From Holacanthus passer (lineage: Eukaryota > Chordata > Actinopteri > Pomacanthidae), in the NCBI GenBank assembly GCA_025331565.1, contig JAFREQ010000153.1, positions 186,001 through 250,000 of the forward strand: a DNA stretch of 64,000 nt, given 5' to 3'. Position numbers and translations under genes: made by a program. Positions 22,566 to 36,300 of this stretch are shown piece after piece. Each line of letters begins with the position of its first letter. The first letter of the stretch is position 1. The notes beneath the pieces were generated by a model, which was given only the letters and a program-made list of their open reading frames with translations, made no database searches and was not told where the DNA came from.

Positions 22566-25090
22566 ACACACACACACACAGCTCCACCACAATCACAGGA
22601 ATGATGCGCACACACTCTCAACACCTTTCTTGTCAGTTCATCTGTTATTTTTAATTTTCCTTTCACCTACAGCAGTAATTAATAACACACACACACACAC
22701 CAGCAAACACTACATACCGTCACTCACAGTCACTTGAGCTTTTATCTTATTTTAAATGTACATTATTAATTTTACATTATCATGGAGCGAGGGGAGGAGG
22801 AAGAAAAGCAAACAGTATGATTAAAACAATTCTTTTAACACTAGTTCAACAGAATGCAGACAAGCCTCTTAACAGACAAAGGTTTAGATGAACCAAAATT
22901 TCTTTTCATTACCGTTTATTTGCAGTCATCAGTCAGATGTAGTCAGAATTACTGAAGGGGAATTAAAAAAGGGATGTGCCAACCCTTTCAAAACAGACAC
23001 TTTTACTAAATACATTACAAGACGGCTTTACCTGTAATAGGTTTGCACAGAGAAAGAAAAAGCATAAAAATGCACAGTACCATGGTGTGCACTCAGCCGA
23101 GTTCATACTTTCTACATGCAATCTACGAGATGGAAATTTTATCATCTGCCAGTGTTTGCTCATGTCCATATGGACTGTCAGCACACAGCCCAAAGTTTAT
23201 GAAGCACACTACGCGTGGACCATACACATGATACACATGTATGCAGACATGCAGTATAAACAGAAGCACATGTGCTGCTCACGCCCACATCTATTTTAAA
23301 ATATATCCAGCCTTTAAGTGTTACAATGATCTTCAACTTTCCATCAATCAAAACAGACATGGAAGTGGAAGTTTATGCAAGACTTTTTGCATTTGGTTTT
23401 CAAACAACAAAAATTAATTCCTGGAATGTTTTAGCCTTATTGTTTTGAACTAAAAAAACCAGTCTCCTTTTAGCTCATGTCAAAGCTTCTCTCAGCCCAA
23501 CGTTGGCTGGAAGCAGACTCCTCCTCCTCCTCCTCTTCTTCTTCACTACTTCATTCTTTTACGTTTAACCTCGATCCACTTTCTCTTCCACATATGAACA
23601 ACTGAGCTCCCTGGCTCACGTTGAAAGCCGCATGTGCTGCGGGAGGCCAGTGTTACTAGTAGAGACAATGCAAGTACATTATCATACAGTAGTGACCTCT
23701 TGCTGTTGTCCAGAAGAACAGACACACACACACACACTGATTGAGCCCCTTTTTTGTTTGTTTTTTAGTTTTCATTTTGTTTTGTGAGAAAGTAAAAATG
23801 CTGTACATGTCGTGTAAACTGTATGTTTAGATTTTACATCGCTGTATTTCTTTGAGTTGGTCAGAAATTTGAACACTTTTTTTTTCTTTCTTTCTTCTGT
23901 TTGTCTCTGTAGAACTGCTTTTCATTATTTTTTGTTTTTCTTATTTATGTTGTTAATGGAGGGAGAATATCGACATCCAAAGTCTTATTTGTTTGTGCAA
24001 AATTACATAGCAGTTTATAACAATCAGACTGATTAGTTAGGGTGTAGTTTTCCAGAAGAACTTTTTTTTTGTAGTTCTTTACTTGTCGCTCACAAGTAGC
24101 ACTCCAACTCTGCTGTAGTAGAAAATACATTGTGGTTGTTTGTGTCAATATTTGATTTTTCTTAAAAACAAATTACACTGAACCAAACTGGCTAATTTAT
24201 TCACTATATTTTCTTTGATTCCTCAATCAAACACTTTGTTCATTATATATTTATGCATATCTTGAGAAAGTGCAATAAGAGATGAGTCTCTTTCATGACT
24301 CCACTTCCAATCGCAAATTTCAAAGGTCATTTCAGAGAATCTGCAGGTTCTTAAAAAGTCTAAATTTAGCTCAGTTAAATGTCAAAAAGAGTCAGATAGA
24401 GCTAAATCAAGTTGATACAGGTCTTCACCATCAAACCTGAGTTAATGTGCTTCATGTCAGCTCTGGTAACACCTTTGAATATTGAGGATTAAAAAGATGT
24501 TTTGAGGGCCCTGTAACAGTTTTTTTATGAAACCTGCAGATGTTCTGTTTCAACCAAAATTCTCTTGATCAGTTTTGTGCTTCATGTCATGTCATGTGGT
24601 CACTGACCACTGAAACGCCTCACTGTTAAACCCCAAATCCCTCCATTCATTTTCTCATCTTTCCTCTATTGACCAAACATGCAACAGTGTCTGAGCGAAT
24701 GCTGGAAAACGTAAACCTGGAGTCAGGAAGCTTCCATTGTTACATCTGAAACAATGACATAAATAACAAGAACTGATGTAAGTGTGAATATAGCGACCAG
24801 ATGATAATATTGAAGCGTTATTTTATTTATTTTATTTTTCTTATGTTTTTAATAAATGATTAACAACTAGCTGGTATGTCGAGGGGATGTATAGAATTGT
24901 AGATGTGAACCATTCAGTCAAGTGGCAAAATGGCAGACCTGCTGTATATACACACAGTGGCACAGTACATAGAGGTGTAGAGGTTTTCTGTTTTTAGCAT
25001 GGACTGGTGATGTTTGCGTCTGTCAGGCAGACGTTTGGGTAAATTAAGTATCTGATGTACTGTTGTAAAATAAATGTTTCCGTCGCTTTA
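22566..25090 (+). other. dnajc5: dnajc5 3' UTR (about 2.5 kb)
   Basis: It runs from the stop codon to a canonical AATAAA at 25069-25074. There are short CA tracts near 22566 and 22684, a (TCC)n tract at about 23518-23544 and many T-rich stretches, but no open frame of interest. A long 3' UTR is also usual for mammalian DNAJC5. The 3' end is inferred from the AATAAA only, and another AATAAA lies near 25746. Confidence 0.6.
25069..25074 (+). promoter_or_regulatory. Candidate polyadenylation signal of dnajc5
   Basis: AATAAA followed by a TGTTT/GT-rich stretch about 2.5 kb after the stop codon. It is the best-placed signal in this region. Confidence 0.55.
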
Positions 25091-28000
25091 GAGCCTCTTT
25101 TCTCACTGTGAGCTTCTTTCATTGAAACGTCAATGGGCTTGTATTTATGATCCCAAATACTATCGTTTCTTTTGTGTAATTGTCATAGAAATATGATTAT
25201 GTTATGTCTCTATTGATTTCACCCAAAAGAAGCATGTATAAGAAAAGATGACCGAGACCTGTGGAACACCACAATGCATTTTATAAACTGAAATGAATGT
25301 GAAATACCTCTCAATTTTTATTAGTTGACCTGGCAACCCCTAAAAACTCATCACTGGATCTCAATATTACATATTTCACAGTTGGGGGTTTTTCCAGGAA
25401 AAAAAAAATCTCTTCTTGCCTTAAAATGGCTTAAACCTAATTTTACACCTTTGCCTTCATTTAGTATGTGTTGATCTATGAATGTGTGAAGTCCCAGTCC
25501 CACCCACCCCTCCACCGTTCGCCTGCAACTCCATCGACTCTGCTCATCAGAACACACAAACAGCGCTTTCAGAAGGAGGCAGAGAGTCCTGAAGGAAAAC
25601 TTCTCCCATGTGCCACATGCACTTGGATTACCTTACCTTTTCTTGCTAATGTTGTTCTAGCATTTTACAAGGACAATCTTTATCATGGCATGCTTTACTC
25701 TTGGACGCCCCTTAAGTCAAGTTTTCTGCCAGAATTATCCTAATGAATAAAGCCATCATCTAATTCTGCAGCTTAGTTATCTGACAAACTTCACTCATGA
25801 TATGTCTTGTAGCATATAAACACAAAACTGGCTTTTCAATTCTGTATAATGCTTCTAATCATAAAACCATAACATGATGTGAAAACCAATTCAAAAAACA
25901 CACAACGCCACATTCTTGGCAAATTAAGCTGCAATTTCCTGTGTAACCTACATTTACAGATTGTTTTCGTGTCATCTCTAAATCACAGAATGATTGAACA
26001 GGTGGGTGTAATGCACTGTACTCTATCTGACCCTCAGTATGTCGTGTCACACACTCGATCCAGAGCTCGAATCAACATTTAAATTTGTGCTGATGGCAAA
26101 CGGTGTGACAGAAATGTGCACAGAATATTTGAACGACATCTCCTCGGCCAAACATACGATCATACATGTTTTTGCATCAACACATTCTTGTCAGCGGCTG
26201 CAGCTCCTCCTGTGGGCGCCCAGGAAATGAATGACCAATGTAGTAAAGTTGAAACATTACAAAACATGTCTTTAAAGGAGAGCTTAACATGCGGCTGGAG
26301 GTTTACTGACTTCTCTGCAGTCCAATTTGCTTGTAGTAATAAAAGAGTCTCAAAGGTAATGTGGTAATTATCATTGCACATTAAAATGCTACAGTTGGAA
26401 CCTTTGAGGGGACAGTGAATGTGTGTGTAACTGTAGAAAGAGCACAGCCTGGCATGGTCTTAATCCGTCCACATACCAGCCACTGCCTCATATGGTGTGT
26501 GTGTGTGTGTGTGTGTGGATCATTTCAGAGTCACTGGACTGAAACCTGACCCCCCCTGCCCTCAGCTCAGATCTGTCCCCCCCATGTGTCCTCTCACACT
26601 GGATGGTGAGGAAGCTGCGAACAAACGAACACAGCTACTTGTGAGGAAAAAGAGAAATGGAGTGAGTGTTGGATGATTGACTGAGGGTGTGTGAGGAAGA
26701 GGAGGAAGAGGACTGAAAAGGTGGAGACACTCCGCCTTAATGTCTTGTCCAGGCGGGTGTAGTGTCGGCGTCCGGTGTCACAGGAGCTGAAGAGACGAGC
26801 TCACAAACTGACTCCTGCTTCATTTCTCCTCTCGGATATGAAGCTGCTTTTCCCTGAACCGATCGACCTCGATGTGACTCCTTGACCTCAACCTCAACAT
26901 CTGTGATTTTTCTCTCCACACACTGGACATGAAAAGTTTCTCCAAGGCAACAAAAGCTGAATGAACCTGAAGACAAACTCTCCCTCCAGCTTGGCTTCAA
27001 GCTGACAGCTAATGTTCAAAGTGTCCAGCTGACTGAGGGTATTTCCAGACACTGTTGCCCTCTGTGGTCTGTGCAGTCAGCAGCTTCGTGCAACACTTAC
27101 ACAACAACTGAGTTTTAAAGCAAATGAAATCCGGAAAATTTGCAGACAGCTGGATTGTCTGTGCATGTAAACCATCTGAATCACATTTAAAAACTGAACT
27201 GCTTTGAGGACGTCCAAGAGATAAAGCCCAGTCTCTTCCTGCAGGATTCTTTGGTTGTTGGTCACAAAATCTCGCCTCTGCTGCGGAAAACTGAGAAGTG
27301 TCTGAGTATGGATTTATTCATTAAACAAAATGATTATTTGATTGACAAGCAGAAAGACCAGACACGGGAGGAGGGAAACTAACTGCCTCATCAGTCAATC
27401 TGCCACCAGTTTTCTATGACAAAGAAACAAGCTGTCATCAGACCGAAGACTCACAGATCGTCAGTCGATGGAGAGGAAGGTGAGGTGGAAGTTTTTGACT
27501 GTTCTTGTGTTCTTCTTTTCAAATTTGTCCTGTCTAACTTTTCTATGTTTGTATTTTTGTCTTTATTGTCTATCTTGAGTTTTTGTGTGTTGCCTGATTC
27601 ATTGCATTGTATCCCTTTCATTCCAAAAAATGTGTACATGTTTTAAACCATTAAACCACAAAGCATTATTTTAGAAAGTTTTCACAAGCTAAATTTTAGA
27701 CTGATTTCTACTTTTAGAGGCAGACATTAGTTTACACCCATTTGAACATCATGCATAGACACAAGTCATGCTTATGTAATCCACCACATTTAGTGTAATT
27801 TACCTTTAACAAATTTACACAGTCTTCTGATATCACAGTTGCAAGCAGGAACTGTCCTGGAGGTGTGTTCATGAAAGTTTTGACATCCAATCTTTGAGTT
27901 GAAGTTACAGTTTGCTAAAATCATTATGAGATGTATTTTAGTAGAATCAAGCCTTGAAGGCAAATATTAAAATATTCAAACTGACCCACCGCTGGGTAAA

Positions 28001-28500
28001 TCATTGCAAACACACTCCAAGCAGCCAAACTTCATCATAAGGATTTTGGAGAAATTATAGAAAGCAAAGGACATCTAGAATATTTCAATTTAATGGAAAC
28101 CAAGAGCTATATGATGTTGACTCAATGTGACCATCATATAGTTTCAATGATACAGAACATGAGCCTGTTACTGTGATTTTCATCAATCTTCAAGCTCCTT
28201 GAGGGGAAACAAAAGGGAGACACTGGCTGTTGAGGGTCAAAAAAACATGAACATTGTGGGAAAACTAGCATTAATTTGGTCATTTGTTGGTTCAGCAGCT
28301 GATGATCAACTCTGAAACATCTGAGTTTCTTTGTGGTGATGACGAATCTGCAAGTAGATTTTCACAGAACGTAACTGAACCAATGGCCTGGATGAGAGGA
28401 GGTGAAACCATAAACGTACAGTATGTTTTGGAGAATGGTCAGTTATGACTTTTACAGTTATTGGTCTGATATGTGAGAAGACACCAGTTCAGTGCCTCAG
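25091..28500. other. Intergenic region and undefined trim101 5' region
   Basis: About 3.4 kb with only short, unconvincing frames. A GT tract lies at about 26496-26517. A candidate untranslated exon of the TRIM gene ends at about 27480 with a GAAG|GTGAGG donor, but nothing else supports it. An acceptor-like 'tctggtgtcaacag' lies at about 28566, just before the TRIM start codon. Confidence 0.45.
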
Positions 28501-28593
28501 AATCAGACTTGCTGTCTGACAGCAGCAGATCACTGCAGTCGTTCACTCTCGTTCTGGTGTCAACAGGAGGAGGTGAAGTTTGGCGGAGCGGCC

Positions 28594-28776
28594 ATGTCCC
28601 TGCCGGCCGACCTGAGCTGCCTGCAGGGCGGCGGGGGGGCAGAGGGTGAGGCGGCGTTGGCGGCGCTGGAGAAACAGCTGATCTGTCCCATCTGTCTGGA
28701 GCTCTTCAAAAAACCCGTGGTCATCCTGCCCTGCCAGCACAACCTGTGCAGGAAGTGTGCCAACGAGCTCTACCAG
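28594..28776 (+). CDS. trim101: trim101 exon: start and first half of RING
   Basis: 61 codons from ATG to CAG|GTCTGT. It includes a Gly/Ala-rich N-terminus and the first six RING ligands C31, C34, C47, H49, C52 and C55. The frame runs open to 28492 upstream but without an ATG. Confidence 0.9.
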
Positions 28777-30972
28777 GTCTGTGAGACAACATATACATGT
28801 ATGTACTGTGTGTTTCTGTACATACAATCACTGTGTGCGCACACATTCTTAAAACAAAGCCCACATCACGTGTGTGTGTTTAGTGGATTATCAGTGTCTA
28901 AAATGGGACGTGTGGATGTTTAACTGGTTCGCTCATGTACATGAAAATCACCTGCCATGACCTACATTTACTGCTATTGTTCAGTGTGTGTGTGTGTGTG
29001 TGTGTGTGCGTGTGTTATGTTGTGTTTTTAGCTGTCATGTTGAGAAGTATTTATCCTCTGAGGACCATGAATGTCTGGACAAAATTTCAAGACAACCCAT
29101 CTGTTAATTGCTACAGTCAAAAGAAAAATAAGTTGGGTTCACACATCAGTGAGACAATAATATGAGAATGTCAACAATAATAATAATAACACATGCACAT
29201 GACCTTTCTACCTGTGAGAGCACAAACTGCTGATTTAAACTAACTACAGACTAACCAGAACCTAAGACCCCCTCACTCTTGGAATACAGATCCAGTTCTT
29301 GTCATCCTGTCCTCTTCATCACCCCTGACATCTGTAACTTTATTACTGTTTCCAAACCTGAACTGCACACACATATAAACACACTTTACATGTGTGAGTG
29401 TGTGGGTGTGTGTTACCTTCATGTGTGTTTTGCATGTGTGTGGTATGCAAGATGGAAACCTAATAGACTCCTCCCTCACTGTCATGCTCATGTTCGTGAC
29501 CTTTGACCCTGAGTGGTCTGTCGTGGCAAACACACTCACACTATCTAACAAGCAGCCCAGTTTCAAGTGGAGCTGTAGCCATGAACACTGTCCTCTCTCT
29601 CCAAGCCTTCTCAGACCAAATGAACCTTAAGGTCGACTAATTAAGATTAACACAAACCTTCAGGTCTCCGAGGCCAATCTGGTTTACTGTAGGAAAAATG
29701 TGTTGGCATATAAAATGGTGCAGATATCATGAAATCATTGAAATATTTCAGAAAGCACAGTCACCACTGCAGCTGCAGCAGCTCTCATCGTCTTGTAGCG
29801 GGCAAATGTTGCAGATCAATGAATCAGTTTTAATTAATTAATCAAGTGGCATTCATTTGATTAATCATATTATTAGGTGGGAACTACTGAAAAATGTGGT
29901 AGGACTATAATAATAAGTACTTATGGCCATGTTGTCCATGCTGGTTTTCCATCATGCCTTCATGCTGTGGCAGATATGATTGTAAAACTGGTCATGTTTT
30001 AAAAACATGTTGCACTAATCTTGCACAACCTCTTCTACTATTATAACATTCTGACATATGATGTAGGGACGTGATGTTGAAACACTGAGTGAACAGACAG
30101 ATTAGCTGACAGGTGGTTTATGACAGCAGGAGTGTTTTGAGTGTCTATGAACATTTTGATCATTTTCTTTGACAGTGAAATTGTGTATTTATTGGAGATT
30201 GTTGTATTAATTCAAACCACATTATAAACCATCTCTCTCTCTGTTTGAGTCCTCGTGTTTGTGGCTCTGATCCCTCAGTCAGGCCCGGCAGCAGCAGCTG
30301 AGGCTTATTAAAGGCCACTATTTCAGGACGCTTTAACCCCCCAACCTTCCATCCGTCTCTCTGCTTCTCTTCCCCTCAACAATAAACTCTCTGAAGTTCT
30401 ACTTCTGCTCAGTTTTCTCCTGTGATCTCTTGTTTTCTGTTGCTGTTAAATTATCTGTCCATATTTATTTTTGTTTAAAGTACAGATGCCCTGCTGAAAG
30501 CCTTGACTTATTCATATGGTGACATTTTGGTAAATATGCCTATTTGTTTTCTATCCAAGAGTTAGATGAGAGGATTGATACGAATGTCTGTGTGTCAAAT
30601 ATGGAGCTGGACGCTGGAACTGATGAGCATAAAGACTGGGAGCATTCAAGCAGTTACACCACACTTCCATCCATCTTCTTCTTTAGACATCATAAGTTTA
30701 TTGTCAACTTTAACTCAACTTTAGTACTGTGTGTCTGTCAGATTATTAGTTCTTCTGCCTCCTAGTGGCCAAAAATGGATTCATACAGCTTTAACAGGTT
30801 TAGTTTAGACTTTAGTGCATCTATAGCATGTCATGTGCCAGGATTCCTGCTCATTGAGCTGAATTTAATGAAATTATGTTCTGCTCTTCCTGGTAGAGGT
30901 TGATGCTTTGTGTATTTCATTACCATGTGTGACAGTTATTTTTACTTCATTTAAAGACTAAGAGAGTAAATA

Positions 30973-31045
<73 letters not shown>

Positions 31046-31821
31046 AGCCCTTTAAGCCTCACAGTGTTTACATGCTGGATGGTGAACAGGGGACTTTCCA
31101 GTCCAGTGTTTTCACCCAGTAACCCGTCCTGAAGCAGCTCTGACTTCATCCACAGAGACATTTGAAAGTTTTATACTTTCTCCACTCGTGACCCCAGCTG
31201 ATGCTAAAACTGTTGCTAATTCATAAAATCCCAAGATGCAGCTGTTGGGTGTTGACATGCAGTCGTGGATGGTTGAAGAAATTCTGGAGAGCAGAACCAT
31301 CATTGTTATATTAATATGTAGACCAGTTTAACACCTCTTCTCTCTGTCCAGCCCTCCTTGTTCCAGGCTCGAACCACCATGTTGGTGAACAGCGGCCGTT
31401 TCCGCTGCCCGTCCTGCAGACACGAAGTGGTGCTGGATCGCCACGGCGTCTACGGCCTGCAACGAAACCTGCTGGTGGAGAACATCATCGACGTCTACAA
31501 ACAGGAAGTCAGCAACAACAACAGCAACGCCACAAGGTGATGAGAGTTATGGTTACAAGTCAAAATAGACTCACATACTTACAGGCATTTAAAGACCTGG
31601 TGTTTCTCTCTGTCTCTCCCTCTCCAGCCCCCTCCCTCCTCCTCCACCTGCTGCTCAGGTAACATGTTCAGACCATGAGGGTGAGAAGGTGAACATCTAC
31701 TGTCTCACCTGTCAGGTTCCCACATGTTCTCTCTGTAAAGTGTTCGGGGCCCATCAGTCCTGTCAGGTGGCTCCTCTGACGGACATCTACCAGCAGAAGA
31801 AGGTATATAACACTCTATAAT

Positions 31822-31872
<51 letters not shown>

Positions 31873-32467
31873 ACGCGTGTGTGTGGACCTTAAAAGGATT
31901 ATACCAGTGTTTTAAATCATGTTTTTGTACCTTGATTCCAAAAAAGCTTGAATGCTGTGTAAAACATAAATAACAGATTGTGATTATTGTCTTTTTTAAA
32001 AAAATTAAAAATTTTTTTTTTACACATATCCTCAACTGAAAACAGTACAAAGACAATATACTTAATGTTCAAGCTCATCAGCTTCCTTGAAATAAATAAA
32101 AAATAAATATGTGCTAATTCTGAATTTGATGCCAGCAACACGTTTCAAACAAGTTGGGACAGGAAAACTTTAATTCAAGGACTTGCTAGTTTTTTACCAC
32201 TTAACAGAATTAAATAAATATTTGCTCTCAACAAAAGAGCAGTTTTATGACACAGGTCATTGTGGTTAATGTCTCAGAGATATTGTGTTAATGTGCCTTT
32301 AATTAGTCTTTTGATAAGTAGGCTGTAAATCGCTAATAATCATAACTCTGAAACAAGATTGTTTCCTTTCCAGGATGAGCTGAGTGAAGAAATCAGTTCT
32401 CTGGTGGACGTCAACAGCAAAGTCCAGGCTTTGATCAATGAGCTGGAGGAGACTTGCAGAAACATAG

Positions 32468-32511
<44 letters not shown>

Positions 32512-33266
32512 ACGCCTTATTCTTTACTTCATCTTAGACTTAATTCCAGGTTGTCATAAAAATGTCTTTAACAAGTTTTAGTGGCTTGCTGAAAGCTGGA
32601 TCTCTGTGTGTAAAGTTAAGCCCATACATTCACCCTGTATGTAGGAATAACACAAGGAATATGCTGCCACACATACATATACATATCTATTTCAGATATA
32701 CACATAAAAGCATTATATTTTGTGCCCTGATTTTCATTCTGCAGGAGAACTGTAAGACTCAGAAACAGACTGTGTGTGACAAGTTCAATCGAGTGTTTTC
32801 CATCCTGGAGGAAAGACAGAAGGTCAGAGTTGGTTCTTTTCTCTGGCTTCACTCAGCCTGTTGTACACATTTATAATTTAATGTCTGTCTGAATAAATAA
32901 ATATCAAATAAAAATAAAAACTGCATTTCAATATATGAATTAACCTTTCTTCAATGGTAACTATATGAAAATGAAAATACATTGTGTAGTATCTACAATA
33001 CAAAATGTCATTAAAAGAACAGCAGTAACAGTACTTGCAGTTGTAGTTAAACCAATATTATTGTATTCATCATTATTGCTTCATCACATTGAAGGCGATG
33101 ACACAGCGAATCAGCTCTGAGGAGGAGGAGAAGACCAGCCACGCTCAGGCGCTGGTGAGATGTTATGGAGACAAAGTGGAGGCCAACAGCAAACTGGTGG
33201 AGACGGCAGGGAGCAGCATGGAGGAGCCGGACATGGCTGCTTTCGTTCAGGTGAGGAGCACACTGA

Positions 33267-33315
<49 letters not shown>

Positions 33316-36300
33316 AAGAAGTTTGATCAAAACGTGGATGATCTTTGTGTGCACAGTCACATTAAGGTACACAGACATAATCTATAGAAGCAGGCAGGTT
33401 TGATGGACATCAATGATCTTTGGTAAAAGCAAGTTGAAGAATTGTTCAGCAGTTTTCAGTTCAGAGTTTTTTCATCTTTTTTTGTCTTTTGTCTTTGTGA
33501 TGTATTTGCTTGGTTTGTGCATAAATCTTGTGCTGAACTGAGATGACGTTTAAGTCCTGAGTCTCTAAAATATCTCTGTATTTTCTCAGAATTCAAGAGA
33601 GCTGATCACAAAGTGAGTCTCATCATAAGATGTGTTGCATATTTACACAATGTGATTAAAAATGTCTGATGTAGTTTAGCATTTTCTTTTCCAAAGTGAT
33701 TGTTTCTTCTCTTTGATTTCTCCTCCTCCACCTCTCCTCAGAGTGATAGCAGCGTCCGGCTCCTGTCCATCTGAGACGCTGAAGCCAGGTTATGAGCGAT
33801 TGAGCCACTACAGATTTAACTTCAGCAGACAGGAGAGAGCTCTGAGGAGCATAGACTTCCTGAAAGGTGAGGGGAGGGACTGCTTGAGAAACCACTTTGA
33901 AACGACACCACATAAACACCATTTACAACACAAAATACAGTCTCCATCCACTTTGTAAAAATGTTATTTACATCTGCAGCATCATACAAAATATTACCTG
34001 ATAACAAAAAATATCTTTGCTCAGGATGTCAAGAAAAACAGGAAAATGAGGAAACATTTTCCACAAAGAGAAAATGCTCACTGTGCTTTTAAAGGCTGAA
34101 CTGTGAAGCTGCCTAAGTGAGGATGTAATATAAACTCAGTAACTCTATCTGCTTAAGGTTTGTTTTTGGATCTAAGGTCCAAAAATAGTTGGTAGATGCA
34201 GCAGGTAAAGAGTGAATGAGTGAGAACTTTCACATACAAAACACCCAAACTATGACACAGCTGAAAGGATCATTGATCAGTGTGACTCAGTGATCGCGAG
34301 GTCAGATACTCCACTACTTTCAAAACACTTCTGTTTCTAACTTTGACAGCAAACACACAGGAGACCGTTCAGTTTTCATCTATCAAAGTTAAAAACACAA
34401 CTGCACCTTTTTTATTCAACAAACATTTTCAATTCCAAGTCCTGCATTTAAAACCTTGCTGAAGTAAAAGCATGTATAAAAGTATGTATAAATATTACCC
34501 AGAAAATTTACTTACAGTATCAATCAAGTAAAGTTTCCTCTTTCCATAATATTGACAAAATGCAGGTGTTGATAGCTGGTTTTCATTTGAAATCATATTA
34601 ACAGGCTTTAATAATTATTAATCCAAAATGAATTCCAGAGAACTGCTGATGTTATAGTAAAGATCAATAAAATATTGTATCTAATATATTTTTTACTGAA
34701 TGTCAGAAGAGGAACACTTTGAGACACATAAAACACAAAACAACGATACAAATGCAGATGCAGTATCACCAGGTTTGGTTGTATCTCTGCAGCTGTGGAA
34801 GATGTTCCTGAAGAACCAGAGGTGGAACAACAGCCTGAAGAACCCAAACAGCCCTCTGTCCAGAACACAGAACCAAAACACCACCAGGAAGCCTCCACCC
34901 AGAACCTGGAATCTGTTGTCGAACCAGTTAAAGAGCTGACCCCAGCGCTGATGTCGCCAGCAGTGGAACCAGTACAGACAGCTGCACCGACATCGACCCC
35001 AGTTCCACCAGCTCCATGGGTCCTGAGGGACTCTGTGGAGCCTGCAGGTGTGGTTCTGCAGCCTGAGACCGACCACCCAGACTTCAGCGAGGGAAGATCC
35101 GGTCAGATGGAGAACAGGAGGAAGGACGAGAAAGAGGAGGCGAAGGCATGTGCAGCTCCTGTTAAAGAGGGAAACATCTGTGAACATCAGGAGGGGATGA
35201 GCACACAGCAGGTAGAGCACCACACCTGCTGCAAAGGCAGTCATCTGTATTCACTTAAAAAACACTTTTCCTTAAGTGTTAAACATGTAAATATATCAAA
35301 TATATCATTGTGTTTTATAACTGTTGCACAATTAACCAGAGTTTTGAAAAGTGCTGTATAATTGAAGTTTTATAGCTGACTTACTATATAACAATGACGT
35401 TACTCTGACAAACAGTTCAAGCCACTATGTGTACACTTTGAAGATTGCAGACTTTGGCACCACCAGGGGTAGCATGGGACCTGTGCCATTACTTTGTAAA
35501 AAATTCAGTCAGGTTATTCTTCTTTGCAGATGACCCTGTGTTGTTTTTGCCAAAGCCGTCCACACTGGTGACTGTATCATCACTGTGGGCTCGAAGAATC
35601 ATTTCGTTCAGTTCAGTTCAAAGATTCGTAGTCACTGTGTCACTATTTGTCTTCAGTCTAGTAATAAGTTCAGTCTGTTGCCTGTTCAAGCTTTAACATT
35701 CAGTTCAGTACAAAACCAGGCCGATATAATCACAATTTAAATGATTAATAGTTCAACATCCAACTATTTGAGTGTTCAGATTTTTACTGTTTCTGTGGGT
35801 TTTACAGTCTTATATTGAGATTTGTGTCTGTGGTTTGTGCACAGCTGAGTTGAAAATGGTGCTTTCAGTGACCAGCAATGAGTTCCACCATTAAAAGCTT
35901 CAGTCAGTTACAGCGAGGATTCAGGTGCCGTCAGTTCAGTTTCAGGTTTATTGAACTTTGAACACCTCTAGTTGGAATGTTAAATAATGAGGACGTTCAA
36001 GTCTCTCTGCAAGTTGTAAGTTTTGTTCAGCAGTTGTTCATGGGTATTTTTTCTGACTGTCTTTCTTCACATATCAGCATAAGGGGCGTGAGGCAGAGAG
36101 TGATGCAGGTGACTAGAGTCAGACAGAAGAACAACACAAAGCTTCCTTCTCCACATTCAAGTCTTTTTGTTGCAGCATCATCTCTCCATCATCTTTCCTT
36201 CAGCCCAAATCTTCTCATCTCCTCACTTTGACCACTTTTCTTGTCCTTTTTTCCTCATCACATCATTCTTTCCTCTATTTCCTCCCCCCATCTCTCTGTG

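Larger units (their letters stand above)
28777..31351 (+). other. trim101 intron 1
   Basis: 2.6 kb. GT tracts at 28984-29015 and 30976-31041, otherwise AT-rich sequence. I see no exon. Confidence 0.8.

Noticed and set aside
25468..25743. 91-residue plus-strand frame downstream of dnajc5
   Set aside because: No domain or family resemblance and no neighbouring exons; likely chance.
28492..28593. Upstream extension of the trim101 frame
   Set aside because: It opens without an ATG, and an acceptor-like site lies near 28566, so it is 5' UTR or intron. The ATG at 28594 is used.
34693..35244. 183-residue open frame on the minus strand
   Set aside because: It lies exactly opposite the acidic linker exon of trim101. 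Trp/Phe/Cys-rich content is what antisense of Pro/Glu/Gln codons gives, and no splice or start context supports it.
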